DNA of 64,000 nucleotides from positions 18,848,501 through 18,912,500 of the forward strand of contig CM048553.1 in assembly GCA_026413225.1 (NCBI GenBank), read 5' to 3'. Numbering within the stretch: the stretch's first letter is position 1; every line of letters starts with the position of its first letter. A model generated the notes under the pieces. That model ran no database searches, was not told the origin of the DNA, and saw nothing but the letters and a program-made list of their open reading frames with translations. Both the position numbers and the translations under genes were made by a program. Source of the stretch: Otis tarda. Its lineage: Eukaryota > Chordata > Aves > Otidiformes > Otididae. Shown piece after piece: positions 1 to 12,000 of this stretch.

Positions 1-950
1 TTTGGAGTAGTCCTGCATCACTTTGTTAAGCCTTTCTCCTTACCTGGGCTTGGTTTGAGGGCATCATTTATGTATTTTATTGAATTGGGTTATTCAGTTC
101 TGAGAGGCATTTCAAAGCCTGCATTGGTGTCCTCACTGATCTCTGCTGCAGGCAGGCAGCCACTGCCTTCGTTATTGAAGTAAAAGAATATTCCAGACTT
201 GTATTCCATCTGGTTAGGATTTGCAATCCTAAAAGAAAGTGGCAGGTTTGCTGCCAGGACCACCTCCTAGCAAATTACCTGGATTAAAACTTTGGTTAGT
301 CCCGCAAAAGGACCGGTTCCTCTGGCCACCTGGGCTTAGTGCTGTAACAATGCATTAAGGTGATAAAAGGTGGGCTCCTGTGAGGGAGACACCTAGATCT
401 GTGGTCACTCCATTGAGTGAAATTCATGTCTTTGTTGCCTTGCCCTTGCTCTGAAACATCTCAGCTGGTTACGACTCAGCAAGACCCATTAGAGGGCTAA
501 GTAAGGAAGAGCTGCTGGCAGAGACTGCCTCACTGCTGCTGGTGGCTGCTCAGGGCCCGCCTGCACAGCCAAGGTGAGCAGCAAACATGAGAAATGGTCA
601 TTGTCCATCCCTGCCCTTAGTCTTAGGGCAATTACTAACAATTTATTTCTGTTTTCCTGTTGTTTGATATTGAGACCATTCACTCTAGTAACTTCCTCTC
701 CATCTGGAGTCATAAAGGGTTTGGATCTTGTTCTGGAGAGCTAGAGTTCTTCAGTTTGTCTTTATTAATCCTTTCCAATTACTGCATCCCCCTCAGCTGT
801 AACTCAGAAATGTCAGTGTTGGGGGTTCTCAGCAAATATCCTACACTCCATGTATGCGTATCGTGTAAGAGATGGATGGGGCCCCCGGTGACTTTGAGAG
901 CTGACACTTTCCCCAGCTTTGGAGTTGGAGAAATCTTCGTCTGGAGACTG

Positions 951-990
951 ATTTTTCTTTTTTTTTTTTTTTTTTTTTCTTTCTTTTTTC
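951..990 (+). repeat. Polypyrimidine tract
   Basis: T-rich tract with scattered C and a T-run of about 21. It makes the Phe-rich + frame and Lys-rich minus frame around it, which are not genes. Confidence 0.9.
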
Positions 991-3527
991 TCCCCTTGCC
1001 TTCATGCAAGGCTACTGCATGGAAGAAGAGCTGTGTTTCCCAGTTCCAAAAGCAGCCTGTCTTCTGCTGTTAGCAATAGCTCCAGAGAGAGGGCCCTGGC
1101 TGGACCAGTTTTATCTGTCTCCGTGAATGCTATCTACTGATTGTTGTGTGTGTGAGGACTCACGTTCCATTTATCTCCACATCTCAGCTTTCTCTTGTGG
1201 TGAGAGCAGTTCTGCAGCTGTTTGATCTTTTGAGCTTTGAGGGCTTGTTTACATCTCCATTTCCAGTTTCAGGTGCTTCGTGGCAAGGCAGCCTTCTCTT
1301 GATACCTACTGAAAACAGGCTCGGCAGTTACTAGCATTGAGCAACCCAGTCCTTCCTGCAGATTTCTTAAGTATGTAACACCGAAGCGAACAAGATGGAG
1401 GCAGATACTTTCCATCTCATGCTCTGAGGATCTTTCTACCAGTCTCTAGGTCTAGCATGGTCTACTGGGTATGATCCATTTCCCTGTGACCTGTTCTGCA
1501 AAAGAATGGAGGAATACTTAGGGATGTTCTAGGGTAGGAAATGCTTCCCTCTTCTGTGCTTCAGTATGTATCTGTGTCTTGGACTGCCCATTTCTTCTGT
1601 TCAGGGTATGCTCTTACGGTGTCACTCCATAGATGAAGGCTCATTCATACTGAACTACTTCCATTCCAATCTGCTACGTTGTGGTCATATTTAGTTTTAG
1701 TGAAGGGCTGTTAATAAAAAGTACATGTCAGCACATAGTAAATGTCAGCAATTGCATAAATATATTGTATATACTGTTGTGTATATATTGTACTGTGAGT
1801 TTGTATAGCATGTGAGCTGTATATTGAGTGTTGACACTCATCGGATAGAGGGAAGCTTTTATTTTTGGCGCTATAGTAATTTATTTCTACTTGGCATAGT
1901 TCAGTTTGACATACAACCAGGAGATGATTACACTTAGCCATGCCTAGGTAATGTTCGTATTTCTAAAAGGTAGACAAGAAAAAAAGGTGACTTTCTTATT
2001 AAATTAGAACTCAGGAATGCTTAATGGCAGGGTTTGAACATGATGAGAATTTAGTTTTAGAGGAGAGTGTGTACACAAGGGAGTCAGAGATTACATAGGC
2101 AGACTCTCAAAACAAAATTACTTTTTGGAAAAGGCAGAGGCTTTGCATACAGACATCTTTACAGTCTCAGTGCTGTATAATGTCTTATTATGTGGAGGGA
2201 CAGACAGTGCAAGAGAAGTCCTGTGGAGCTGGTAGACTGTGTAGGTAGATGCATCTATTTCATATTTATTATGTATCTGCCCTAAGTTTAAATCTGTACA
2301 TACATTGAGCAGTAATTAGTAATTATATATATTTTTTGACTTCTGGTTTGTTTAGTGTGAAGGGTGGCTTTGGAGTAGCATGCAAAAATGAACGCTGTAG
2401 TTTGACGCTCAAAATACTGAAATGTTTGGGATGATTTGTTAATAACTATACAGTCTAACTTCAGTGTTAGTAGAGAAGGGGCAACTTCTTTGAGTGACTG
2501 GTGTTATGCATGCGCTGCTGCAGATACCTTTGGAGTGTAGCTTAGTTTCTTAACAAGTCTAGCAGTATAGCTGTTAAATACTGAGTTGATGTTTTTATCT
2601 TCTTTTTTTTTTTTTCTCTCTTCCTTTTTTGCAAATTCTAGATGATTTTTTTTCTTTTTAATGGTGTCAGCTAGCACCCAAGATCATACATCCAGGATTT
2701 CTGTAGGTTTCCTTTTATCCCAACAATTTGGTAGACTAATTTCTGACCAGCAAAGTGGCTTTGGAGGTACTGATGGTTACACATTGTAGCTACCTTGCGG
2801 GAGCAGAAAATGATGGAAGATTTATTTGAGGGAAGGACACTATCAGTACATACACTGCCAGGTTATATTTCCTGCCTGTTCTTCCATCCTTCCCAACGTC
2901 CTTTCTACCTGTTTAGGGGAAGGCAACAGGATTTTGTTGAGCGTGAAAGTCAGAAGTTTAGACAAATAGATATTTGAAATGGAGGCCTAAAATTGTTCTG
3001 TAAGTTTTGGGTTTTCTGTGTTCCAGGTTTCCTACTGGTCTCTTTGCAGGGATTTTTTTTCAGTGAGAGTTGAACATGTTGCTGAGGCTGAGAGTGATGG
3101 CACAGTTTGTTTTGAAGACAAAGCTGTGTCCTGGATACCTGGAGGATGAATTTGCTTAAGCTGTCACCTTTGTGTCAGCAATTACTTTTCTCTGACTGGG
3201 TATGACTTCCTTCTGTATAAGATGCTATTTGTACCTTCCAGTCTGGTTTAAAGACACTTATCTCGCCACCACTTCAGACTGTTTCAGTATGTGGTCATTG
3301 AATTTATCTTTATAAATGTGACCCCTGTCCCTTGAAATCTTTGATTTATGAGCTCGAGGAGAACTGAAACGTAAAGACTCATTTTGCACCTTGTATGAAT
3401 CCTTCTTTTGAGATGCTACTGAGATAAAACATTGGCTTTCTCTGGGTGCTGGGTATACCTCCTTATACTGTAAATGAGGATAGAGATAATGTGTCTCAGA
3501 AGTTGTATAACCTTTTATTTGGCTGTC

Positions 3528-3791
3528 TTAAATGTCTGTCTGTCTCATATGTTTCTTAGAGGAAGTGTTGTGTTTTAAGAACACAGAGGAGCTGTGTGTT
3601 AGGGAGGATTTCTGGTTGTTTTCTGTCACATCGAGGGACCGGGGAACCGCGTGTTTTCCAGTGGATTGAACTTTTACTCTGTCAGAGTTCCCTTGTGTGC
3701 AGGAGTCTGTGTCTGTGACAAGAGGATAAAATGATAAGAGTCGAGGGGACGTGTTGTCCTCTAGACATGATACATTTCTTTGCTTCATCAT
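3528..3791 (-). pseudogene. Antisense open stretch D with AATAAA just after the stop
   Basis: The minus strand is open for 87 codons, with sequence such as SPRLLSFYPLVTDTDSCTQG and PRSLDVTENNQKSSLTHSSS. It ends in TAA, and an AATAAA hexamer follows within about 15 nt (3514-3519 on the + strand is TTTATT). It has CpG-containing codons that are unusual for this intron. It could be the terminal exon of the same fossil gene as stretches A to C, or a chance frame. No homologue comes to mind. Confidence 0.25.
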
Positions 3792-4211
3792 TTCTTATCA
3801 GATAGGTATACCAAAAAACAGAGAAGGTTAAGTTGATGTTTTGGTTTTTTTTGTTTGTTTGTTTGTTTTTGAGATATATATATTATTGCTTCATTTGACT
3901 TTTTGTCAACTTCTAGCAAAGCAATTTTAAATTCTATATATGATTGAGACTAAAAGGGCCAGTGGCTTATTATAATTTTATTTAAAAAACATCAGTGGAA
4001 GAACCTGATTATTAAAGAAACAAAGGCTGACTTGCAATGAAATCTGCCACTGTTGTCTGGGTAACATTTTCTTGCCTATATAGGCAGAGGTTTTTTTTTC
4101 TCCTATTCTGTAGCCTCAGCCAGAAAAGACCTTTTTTTTTTTTTCCTATGTTGGCTTTTTAAAGCACTTTATACTTTGTCACATGAAATAAGATCAAACT
4201 GTTCTAGAAAA

Positions 4212-4212
<1 letters not shown>

Positions 4213-4245
<33 letters not shown>

Positions 4246-4250
4246 TTTTC
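4213..4250 (+). repeat. Poly-T microsatellite
   Basis: Two T-runs (12 and more than 20) separated by one C. Simple sequence with no associated element recognised. Confidence 0.9.
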
Positions 4251-5588
4251 CTTCTGTGAAATTGCAGATCTGTCAGGGCAGTTAACTAAGTGATAGCTGT
4301 TTGGGTACAGAAATTAGGGGCAAATAAGTGACCTGATACAAGAAATATCACTGTTTTCAGCAAGCCTAGCACTTATTACAACATTTAGAATGTGCTATCT
4401 TGGGATGATTTTGGGGATTAATAACTATATTCAAGATCCATTTTGCTCTGGCTTTTGTCAGTAGTGACTAAAAACCTAAGAACTGTATGATGGTGGTTGA
4501 ATCAGTTAAATGATGTGACATCAGCCCATTTTTCTGTTCAGCATGCATCCATCCGGCTGAGTTGCTATTTCAGATATCACATTTCTTGGTAGACTAGCAA
4601 AAGGTTGGACACTATTAAATGCAGCTGAAGCAGGCCGTGCTTAGCACAGGCTCTCTCCATGCTCTTATTGAGGTGTTGATAGGTTGATAGCCAAGTCCTC
4701 TGGTTGGTCGAGTGGGTTTTTCTTTTTTTTTAAATATAGATTTAGACACCAGAATATGTAGTTTGAGTAACAATTATAGTGAGACTTTTATTTAATTTAT
4801 TTGTGAAGTCTTCTATATGGAAACAAAACAAGTTTAAAAAACACTGTAGCACAAACCTGGATGTCAGTCCTAAGTGTTTTTAGAAATAATTGTCTACCAG
4901 TGTACTGAACACAAAGATGAAATACAGATGAAAATTGATTATGAAAATTGATTGCTCACACCAACTTTAAAATGCCTTGAATGTTGCCCCCCCCCCCAAC
5001 AGGATAGATAATGCAATGTATAAATTATTTCTTGGGTTCACTGTTATTCATCTATGAAGACAGTATTCAGAAGTCAGACTATACCTATTTATCTGCATAG
5101 ATGGTCAAGAAGACAGTTCTTTATTGATAGCTTGTATTGCAGTTACCTATGACTGTCACTTAAAGGTTTTTAGCAATGCTCAACATAGATCTATCTGTAA
5201 ACTGTTCAGAAGTTTAAGAGGGGTTTTGGAGAGCATGCAAGTTGGGTGTGTTTACCTTAAGACTTTTTTTTTTTTTTTTTAGGCTGATATAGTGGGAAAC
5301 TATTGATTTGAGATTTAATTTTAATTGAAAATAGTATGATTTTAAAACACCAATGCTATTTACTGATTTTACATAATTCTCTTATTGTACATTAAGGTCA
5401 CAGTGATTCATGTAGCTCTTTAAGACTCCATCTGATTTTTCATGGATGCTTTCATTGCTCAGAAAAAAAGGGTTAAACACAATATTAAAAACAAAGTATG
5501 CATTTTACAATGCACTTAAGCATCTGTTGTATGTCCTTGTAATTGCATATAACAGGAAATGGTGCTTTGAGATACTTTATGCAGAAAC

Positions 5589-5702
5589 CTCGTATGAAGA
5601 AACCCTGAGGGAAATGATGCTTGAATCATTTTTAGTAGCCTGGGATTCTTCAGTCCTTGACCTTGATTGCATAAATTCTGACTTCAATTTTGAGCATTGA
5701 AT
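5589..5702 (-). pseudogene. Antisense coding-like stretch C, exon-like
   Basis: On the minus strand a good acceptor (TTTGCTTCTCTGTAG, ending near 5703) is followed by a phase-0 frame, IQCSKLKSEFMQSRSRTEES then QATKNDSSIISLRVSSYE, up to a weak AG|GTTTCT donor near 5589. The phase agrees with the end of stretch B. Short length and the weak donor keep confidence low. Confidence 0.25.
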
Positions 5703-5904
5703 CTACAGAGAAGCAAACATACAGATCTTCAGTATGGAATATGACAAAATAATCTTTTGATTTGTTAGATTTTATATGAAATTAATATAAAACAAAGCAT
5801 TCATTTTTTCATTCTCTTGAAATGCAAATGATTCTACCCTAAAGACAAATCACCTTAAGAATATGAGGTATTTGTGTCTTTGTAACTTGATTACTGTCAA
5901 TTTT

Positions 5905-6335
5905 TGGCTTGCAAGGAAACCTGTGTAGGAACTCTGCCTTCAGTAACATATTCTTGCAAATACTAAACATCATCTGTGTCTTGCTTGCTGTCTTGCTTTG
6001 TTTGTATATTTGAAGACTTTTCTTGTTGCTTTTTAAAGCCTTCTCTGGCAAGGGATATTCTGGTGGGTGTGATGTGGCTAGACGTATCACAGGGTGACTG
6101 TCCTGGTTTTATTTAGTGAGGAGGGAGTTACAGACATTGACCTGCTTTTCTTTATGATTCGGATTCCCTTGTTCATAGTGGTGGCTGAAAGTTGCTGTTA
6201 CTGAACATATCTCACACTTATTAATAATATTGGCTTTTTCTGTTGCCCGGTTTACAGACTTTGCAGGGGGTCCAACAATGATGTGAAGATAACCTTCAAT
6301 TTCTGGCAGACTCTTTAAAGAAATAATTATTTGAC
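5905..6335 (-). pseudogene. Antisense coding-like stretch B (unidentified, broken)
   Basis: The minus strand shows SLPEIEGYLHIIVGPPAKSV (from about 6312), then in a second frame MNKGIRIIKKSRSMSVTPSS (from about 6176), then after a one-base shift SPCDTSSHITPTRISLAREG, KSSNIQTKQDSKQDTDDV, a TAG stop near 5963, and YLQEYVTEGRVPTQ. The text looks like one Ser/Thr/Lys-rich protein broken by a frameshift and a stop that could derive from CAG. It lies downstream of stretch A on the minus strand. Identity unknown. Confidence 0.3.
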
Positions 6336-7265
6336 TAGGGAGTACCATTGTTTACAAATAGTTGTTGGTTCACTTCCCTGAATGCTAAAAGTTTACATGA
6401 AATTATGAGGAAATTAAAGGTTCTCTTCTCACTATAATCAAATACTGCATCTCCCATTTCTCAGACCTGGTGGAGTTCTTTGTATGGCTGTATTTTGAGC
6501 TCGTATTTCTATACGTAAACCTTGGTGATCAGTTGTCATACGTATTAAAATTACCTTTAGGCTAATTAAGGAGGGTTTTTGTCAGAAAAAAAGATGCAAG
6601 TGTATCGTAGACATCTGTTTTTCCGTACTACATTTATGCTTACTGTCTATGTATCCATAATGAAAGGTATTTGCTTATTAAAATCTGACTGTATGTGATA
6701 CCTGCAGTTGTTTGATTGTTCAAAACTTCTGCATCAAGTGTTATCTGTAAAAAATTGAGAGGAAAAACAGAAATTGCAGGATAAGATTAAATAGATGGAT
6801 TGCTGCCTGTCACCTAATGGAAGAAATGACTGTCACTTTCTAGAGGCCGGTGTTGGTTTTCTTTTTTTTTCTTCTATTTTTTTTTTTTTTAATTAGAAGC
6901 TATTTCTTCTGCCAATTTACTAGAATCAAAGTGTTCTTAGTGGTTTTGATTTCTGCTCATGTCATGAGACTGAAAGGCTGAGAAGGGACATTTGTTTTTG
7001 CAGAACTGAAGAAATGCTGTCATGTTCAGAAGCTGAACAGATTGGTGGCAAACACCTCAATAACAAACCCCACCCTTAGGCTAAAGGATTATGTAACTTT
7101 AAATTTAATCTTTGCATTGCTTGAACTTTAAACAAAAGCCACTCACCTTGGCAGTTCCACAGTCCTCACTAATTTTTCATTCGTTAGTAGTCTTAATTGT
7201 GCAGTCTTTTCAGATTCGCACTAACACTTTAAAATGTGAATTAAGGTGATAGATGAGGACAGACT

Positions 7266-7815
7266 AGGCTGAGATCGAGTCCTTGATATTTCTTACTGTT
7301 CTTTCCAAAATCTGCTCACAATCCTTCCAGGCTTTTCAGAGGAGCAGAGTCCTGTCGGCAGCTCTGGATTCTCTGTGTTTTCTGGTTCCAGAAGTGGCTC
7401 CATTTCTTGTCTTGGCAGTAGCACCAAGACCCTGTTTTATGTTTTTCCTTGCTGAAGAAGAGTTGTTGGAGGTTGGGAGGCTGCTCTTTGAAGCACTGGC
7501 TGGTATTTCCTTGTCCTTCCTGTTTGATATACCAAGATGTGGATTTCTGAGGAAAAACCATAGCATCTATATAGAAATGCATGGTGTTTTACATACCTGA
7601 ATACAGAATGTTGTTCTGGTGAGTTAACTATCTCGCCAAGCAGCTGCAGCATTTTTCTTACAGTAATATGCGTTGCTGTCATTGTGGTTAGAATGGAAAT
7701 GCTTTGTCTTCTCTGTAGATGTCGATTGGAGTTGGCTGGGCCTACCTTGCCAATAAGTACTGCAGTTTGAGATCCCAGCTGCAACTCTGAATCAAAAGGG
7801 ATTATTTTGGAGCAG
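7266..7815 (-). pseudogene. Antisense coding-like stretch A (unidentified)
   Basis: The minus strand reads open from about 7815 to 7437 (CSKIIPFDSELQLGS, ATHITVRKMLQLLGEIVNSP). A shift across a 50-nt gap bounded by GTATGT and CCTCAG (about 7536-7587) gives a Ser/Lys/Arg-rich stretch (EIPASASKSSLPTSNNSSSA) ending near 7340. One frame change later SEKPGRIVSRFWKEQ precedes a GTAAGA donor-like site near 7287. The composition looks like protein sequence, but 50 nt is too short for a normal intron and the frames do not all join. I do not recognise the protein. A fossil gene is my preferred reading; chance open frames are the alternative. Confidence 0.3.
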
Positions 7816-8853
7816 CCTAGGAAGAAAACCAAGCAATGAATTCTGACACGTATCAGGCAGTTGCTGAGCCGCAGCAGCAGAGCTTCAGAAGGACAAGATG
7901 ACTATTATTTCTATTTGAATGCCCTTTGAATAGGCTATAGGCTCTGGTATCTAAATTTGTTTCACGCATCGTTGAACAAGAATATTTAGAGGAGGGTCAT
8001 AGAAAGCATGCTTTCTTTGTATGTCTTGTGCCTTTGATTTGAAATGTTACGTGTGGTGTGGCACTCACTTTGAAAATTGAAATGGAAAATTTTACATAAG
8101 GCTGAGAAGATAAATACTTTTATAATGTTTCTTGAGTCATAAGCATATAAAATGACCCCTCAAAAAACCCACAAGATATCTTATTTCTACATGAGAGAAG
8201 GAATTGCAGTAGGGCTGTAAAAGGAAACTGTATGTAGAAACTGTGCATGTAGAATTTGCATAGTGAAATGTTCAGAGAAAGCAGCTAAGGGTGGAAAAAA
8301 CAAAGGTGAATTAAAACGTATGACTAGAGGAAAAGTGTGTCTTGCTGAAGAAGCCTAACAAATTGCATATGTTCTTCAATTCTGTTTTACTCGTTTTAAG
8401 TGACGAGATACTAGTTGAGAAAATTGTGCTTGTATTTTAAGCAAGGAAAAGAGGATTTGTTTTTGTACATGTGTGAGAGTGATGTGCACCCAGAAATGGG
8501 GTCCCAGAAGACAAGTGTTTGTACCAAAGTAAAGTAAAAAGCAAATAAAATGAGCAAACTGTACATGTTTCTTGTGGTTTGTTTGAGCCTTTCACTGTTG
8601 TATGTTGACTTTCTTGACATCTGACTTGATTTAAAATTTAAGATTAATTATGTGATATGACCAGCAGTGTAATGCTGTAAGGGATGCTGCTTTACAGTAC
8701 ATGTAGTTTTGAAAATATTAGTTAGCAAGTTATTTGGTTATGAGGTGAGAAATTATGTTTTCAGGTGCACAGTGATGTTGGCTTGGGGTTTGGATTTTTT
8801 TTCTTTTTAATTATCTGAATTATGACCTCTGTGTGTGTCTTTTTTTGTTTTAG

Positions 8854-9036
8854 GCATCAAAAAATAAAGATGGAAAAGAGCAGAGTGAAACTGTATCACC
8901 ATCAGAGGAAGAAGAAACTTTTTCTTGGCCTGGTCCCAAAACTGTTTTGCTAAGGAGGACATCTCAGGGTTTTGGCTTCACCTTAAGACACTTCATAGTT
9001 TACCCTCCAGAATCTGCAGTTCAGTTTTCTTTTAAA
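8854..9036 (+). CDS. ARHGAP21: ARHGAP21 coding exon (start of PDZ domain)
   Basis: This is the first ARHGAP21 exon in the window, 183 nt or 61 codons, phase 0 at both ends. It follows a T-rich tract ending in TAG and is followed by the donor GTAAGT. The product begins [14 protein letters not shown] and contains the stretch [20 protein letters not shown], close to human ARHGAP21 as I remember it. The GFGF motif is the carboxylate-binding loop of a PDZ domain, which in this family binds C-terminal peptides of partner proteins. ARHGAP21 is a GAP for CDC42 and RhoA/RhoC; it is recruited to the Golgi by ARF1 and works at adherens junctions with alpha-catenin. By comparison with the human protein, about 20 residues including the initiator Met are missing and must be encoded upstream of the window; I searched 1-8853 by eye and did not find them. 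The paralogue ARHGAP23 is the only realistic alternative and matches less well. Confidence 0.96.
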
Positions 9037-12000
9037 GTAAGTGAAACTATATAGCTTTACTGTACTTTCTTGGGTCAAAAATCCAGCTTAATTGAAAGTA
9101 AATATATGTATAGATGTCTTATACAGATGAAAGATCCCTTGTCCGGAAGGTGAGTGGGCTCACTTACTGCATTTTTTGATAATGGTGCACTGATCTATTC
9201 CAAGAAAATGGAATTGACTGGATATGAGCTCACCTGAATTTAAAATATTTATTGTCATGGGTAAGACCAGTGGCTATTGCAGAATATGGAAATATTTCTC
9301 TGTACAGAATTTTTTTATCCAAACCCAGTGTGATTAGTCTGTACACCTTTTAAAGTGTAGACTTCAAGGGTGGGAGGCTTGGGGTTTTGTTGTTGTTTGT
9401 TTTTTTGTTGTTGTTGTTGATTGTCCCTGTTGTCCTGTGTCCCCTCATGTCCCCGCCGTGAAATTTGTCATACCATCATACAAAGAGAATAGCCTGGAAA
9501 AACATTAGTTTAGCATAATTTCTGAGTATCCTAAAATGAATGTTCATTAGAAAGATGGGTTGTATTTCTGTATTAAGTGCTTTCTGCTCTAAAGAACAAC
9601 AATTTGCAATTAGTCAAGAGACAAATACATACAAACCTACATTAAAGGACCACTTTCTTTAAATAAAAAACCTGTAAAATATTTTAAGTTAAGGTAGTTA
9701 ATTGAGTCTGCATTGCTCGAAGGCTGTATGTATTCTTCCTATGTGACTGAACCTTTTGAAAGTTGCTGGTGTTGAGAAAAAGTCCGTTTAATGGTGATAG
9801 AAATTTGAATATTGAGAGAGGATTTTTCCTACTGAGTTCAAATAACATTTGCTCATTTTGAAGTCATCAAGTATGCAAGTTCTCATAATCCATGCCACCT
9901 CTCATTTTTGCTCTTGCTTTTCCTGTTAATAGAGATGGAGAATGGGTATCAAAGCTTCACGCCCTTTCCAGACAGCTAGTTGACTCGTGTGTCTCTGCAG
10001 GAGTCTTTGTTCAAGTTGTCATTTTTTGCCTGTGCTAGGTGGCTATGAGATGTCTTCTGAAGTACAAAAAGCTTTTCAGGAGAAAGTGGAAACATTTTTT
10101 CAGTGAACTTCAGCTATTCAGCCTGCACTTGAGTGCCCAAATTTTGTCCCCTGGACAAGGAGTCACTGAAGCTTACTGGGAGTGAGCCTATTAGCAGTAT
10201 CAGGTGATCCATACATTTCTGTCCTTCAACACAGGCTATGGAATTCACCCAGATACTGCTCTTAGCTGACTCTCTGATGTGAAACAGAGGAAAGAGGGTG
10301 GAGAAGCCTTAGCTGAGCAGAACAAATTACATGCACTTGTTAGCATCTCCTAACAACAACTGCTGTTCATGTTGAGGATGAAAACATAAGCAGCATGAGC
10401 AGAATGAATTTTCTTAACTAAGAAGTGACTGGATAGGTTGCTTTGTGAATGTATCACTAGATCTCGCTGAGGACGATATCCTTATCATATGCAGAAGAAA
10501 AGCACAAGGGAAAAGGGCAAGCAATGTAAAAAAGACAAAAGGTGTCAGCCTTTGCCCTCATTCACATCTGATAGTTTCTGAGAGAGCAGTACGTAGTGAG
10601 CCTGATACATGTAAATATCTAGATGTGTCTTGAAATTCTACCTCCTTTTTTTTTATTTTTGCAAGGGTGATCTTATCACCTCCCCCACCTCTCCCCCCGA
10701 TATGCCAGAACCTGACTAATTAATTTCCATTTCTGTCTTTTTTGAAAAGGAAATAATGCAATTGTTGGATAGTTGTAATACCTTTATTCAGGGATTCAGT
10801 TACATCTAACCATTATAAGGTTTGTTTGGAGAGAGTCCTGGTCAATACTCTGTAAATTAAATTGAACTATTATATTCTCTTTTTCTTCCTTTTGATGTCC
10901 ATGAGGTGGTAGAATAAAAAGAAGAGATCTTCAAAATTATTACTCTGGGGTCTTCATAAGGTAGCTATTACGGAAGTCTGTGTACCTAAGTTATGGTACT
11001 AAAGAATGAAAATCACCTGTTGTCAGCCTGATCCTAATATGAGGCAGATCTTATTTATCTGCCATTCTTATTTGACCAAAGATCATATTGCTTACCAACT
11101 AATTATAGTCTCTGTCACTGACTCTAAGCTCAAGTATCATTCTTCTCTCTTTCCTCATTGATCAAAATTCTAAGGGCCTTGGAAGGTGAAGATGTTTTGT
11201 TTTGCACACCTTAGAGGTGTACTATAGTAATGGTAACTATGATTTGATTTTCTCACTGTCTTAAAGCTAGTAGCCGTGTCTCTTCACACTTGAGAGTGCA
11301 TACAGTTATCTCTGACATAAGATAGAGGTTACAGCCAGAAGTTAGAGATGCCGTTGATGTAAGAGCCAGAGTTACTCAATCCTCTACTTGTTTCTCGGAG
11401 CTACAAGTGTTAACCTGATGCTGTCACTTTCCCTCCAAATCAGTGCAGAGGTCTTTTTTTACCACATGGAAGGCTTTGTGTTCTAGCTCCTCTGCTTTCA
11501 GGGTAGGCAAGCAATCTTGAAAGAGGTTGCTTGCCTACCTAGAGATTTCGGGATCTCTAAATTTCACTGCAAGTCAACATAAACTGATAGAGGCAGTGAA
11601 GACAAGAAAAATCTAGAGTTTCACTTCAATCAATCTTTCCACATTCTTTGTGGAATTTTTTTCTTCATTACCCACTTTTTGTTTCCAATTCAGAAATATC
11701 TAGTCAAAATTTCTCTGTTAAAAGTTCTGCTCCTGTTGCTTGCAGTTAGTCTGTGTCTGAAAAGCTATTGACAGGTCAGTTGGAATTCTCTGGGGATAAG
11801 AGGACAAGGCCCCTCACATGGGGAGAACAGTGGTCATCTCTAGAACAGAGAGTGTAATGCTCCTAGGCTGCAGGGTGTGGTAAAGGTCACACCACAGCTG
11901 GATATTCCATGGGAATGGGAAGAAAAGCTTCCTACAGGCCAGAGAAGGCTGCAACTTGGAAAGCCACCGAGGTGAATTTTCTTGGCAGCAGAGAACTCTA

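Larger units (their letters stand above)
1..8853 (+). other. ARHGAP21: ARHGAP21 upstream intron (3' part)
   Basis: This is intronic on the + strand; the preceding exon lies outside the window. Contents are homopolymer T tracts (951-990, 4213-4250, 5263-5280), an 11-base C-run (4987-4997), a short GTTT tract near 3850-3872, and four antisense coding-like stretches listed separately. I see no CR1 and no convincing + strand exon. Confidence 0.8.

Noticed and set aside
660-1073. 137-codon + frame rich in Phe/Ser and its Lys-rich antisense partner at 779-1009
   Set aside because: Both owe their length to the poly-T tract at 951-990 and show no protein-like features.
7283-7600. 105-codon + frame
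   Set aside because: It is the reverse of the antisense coding-like stretch A; its Leu/Phe/Ala-rich content is what the complement of a Ser/Lys-rich frame gives.
1-8853. Search for the ARHGAP21 start exon in the window
   Set aside because: No ATG-containing stretch resembling the known N-terminus was found, so the first coding exon is placed outside the window.
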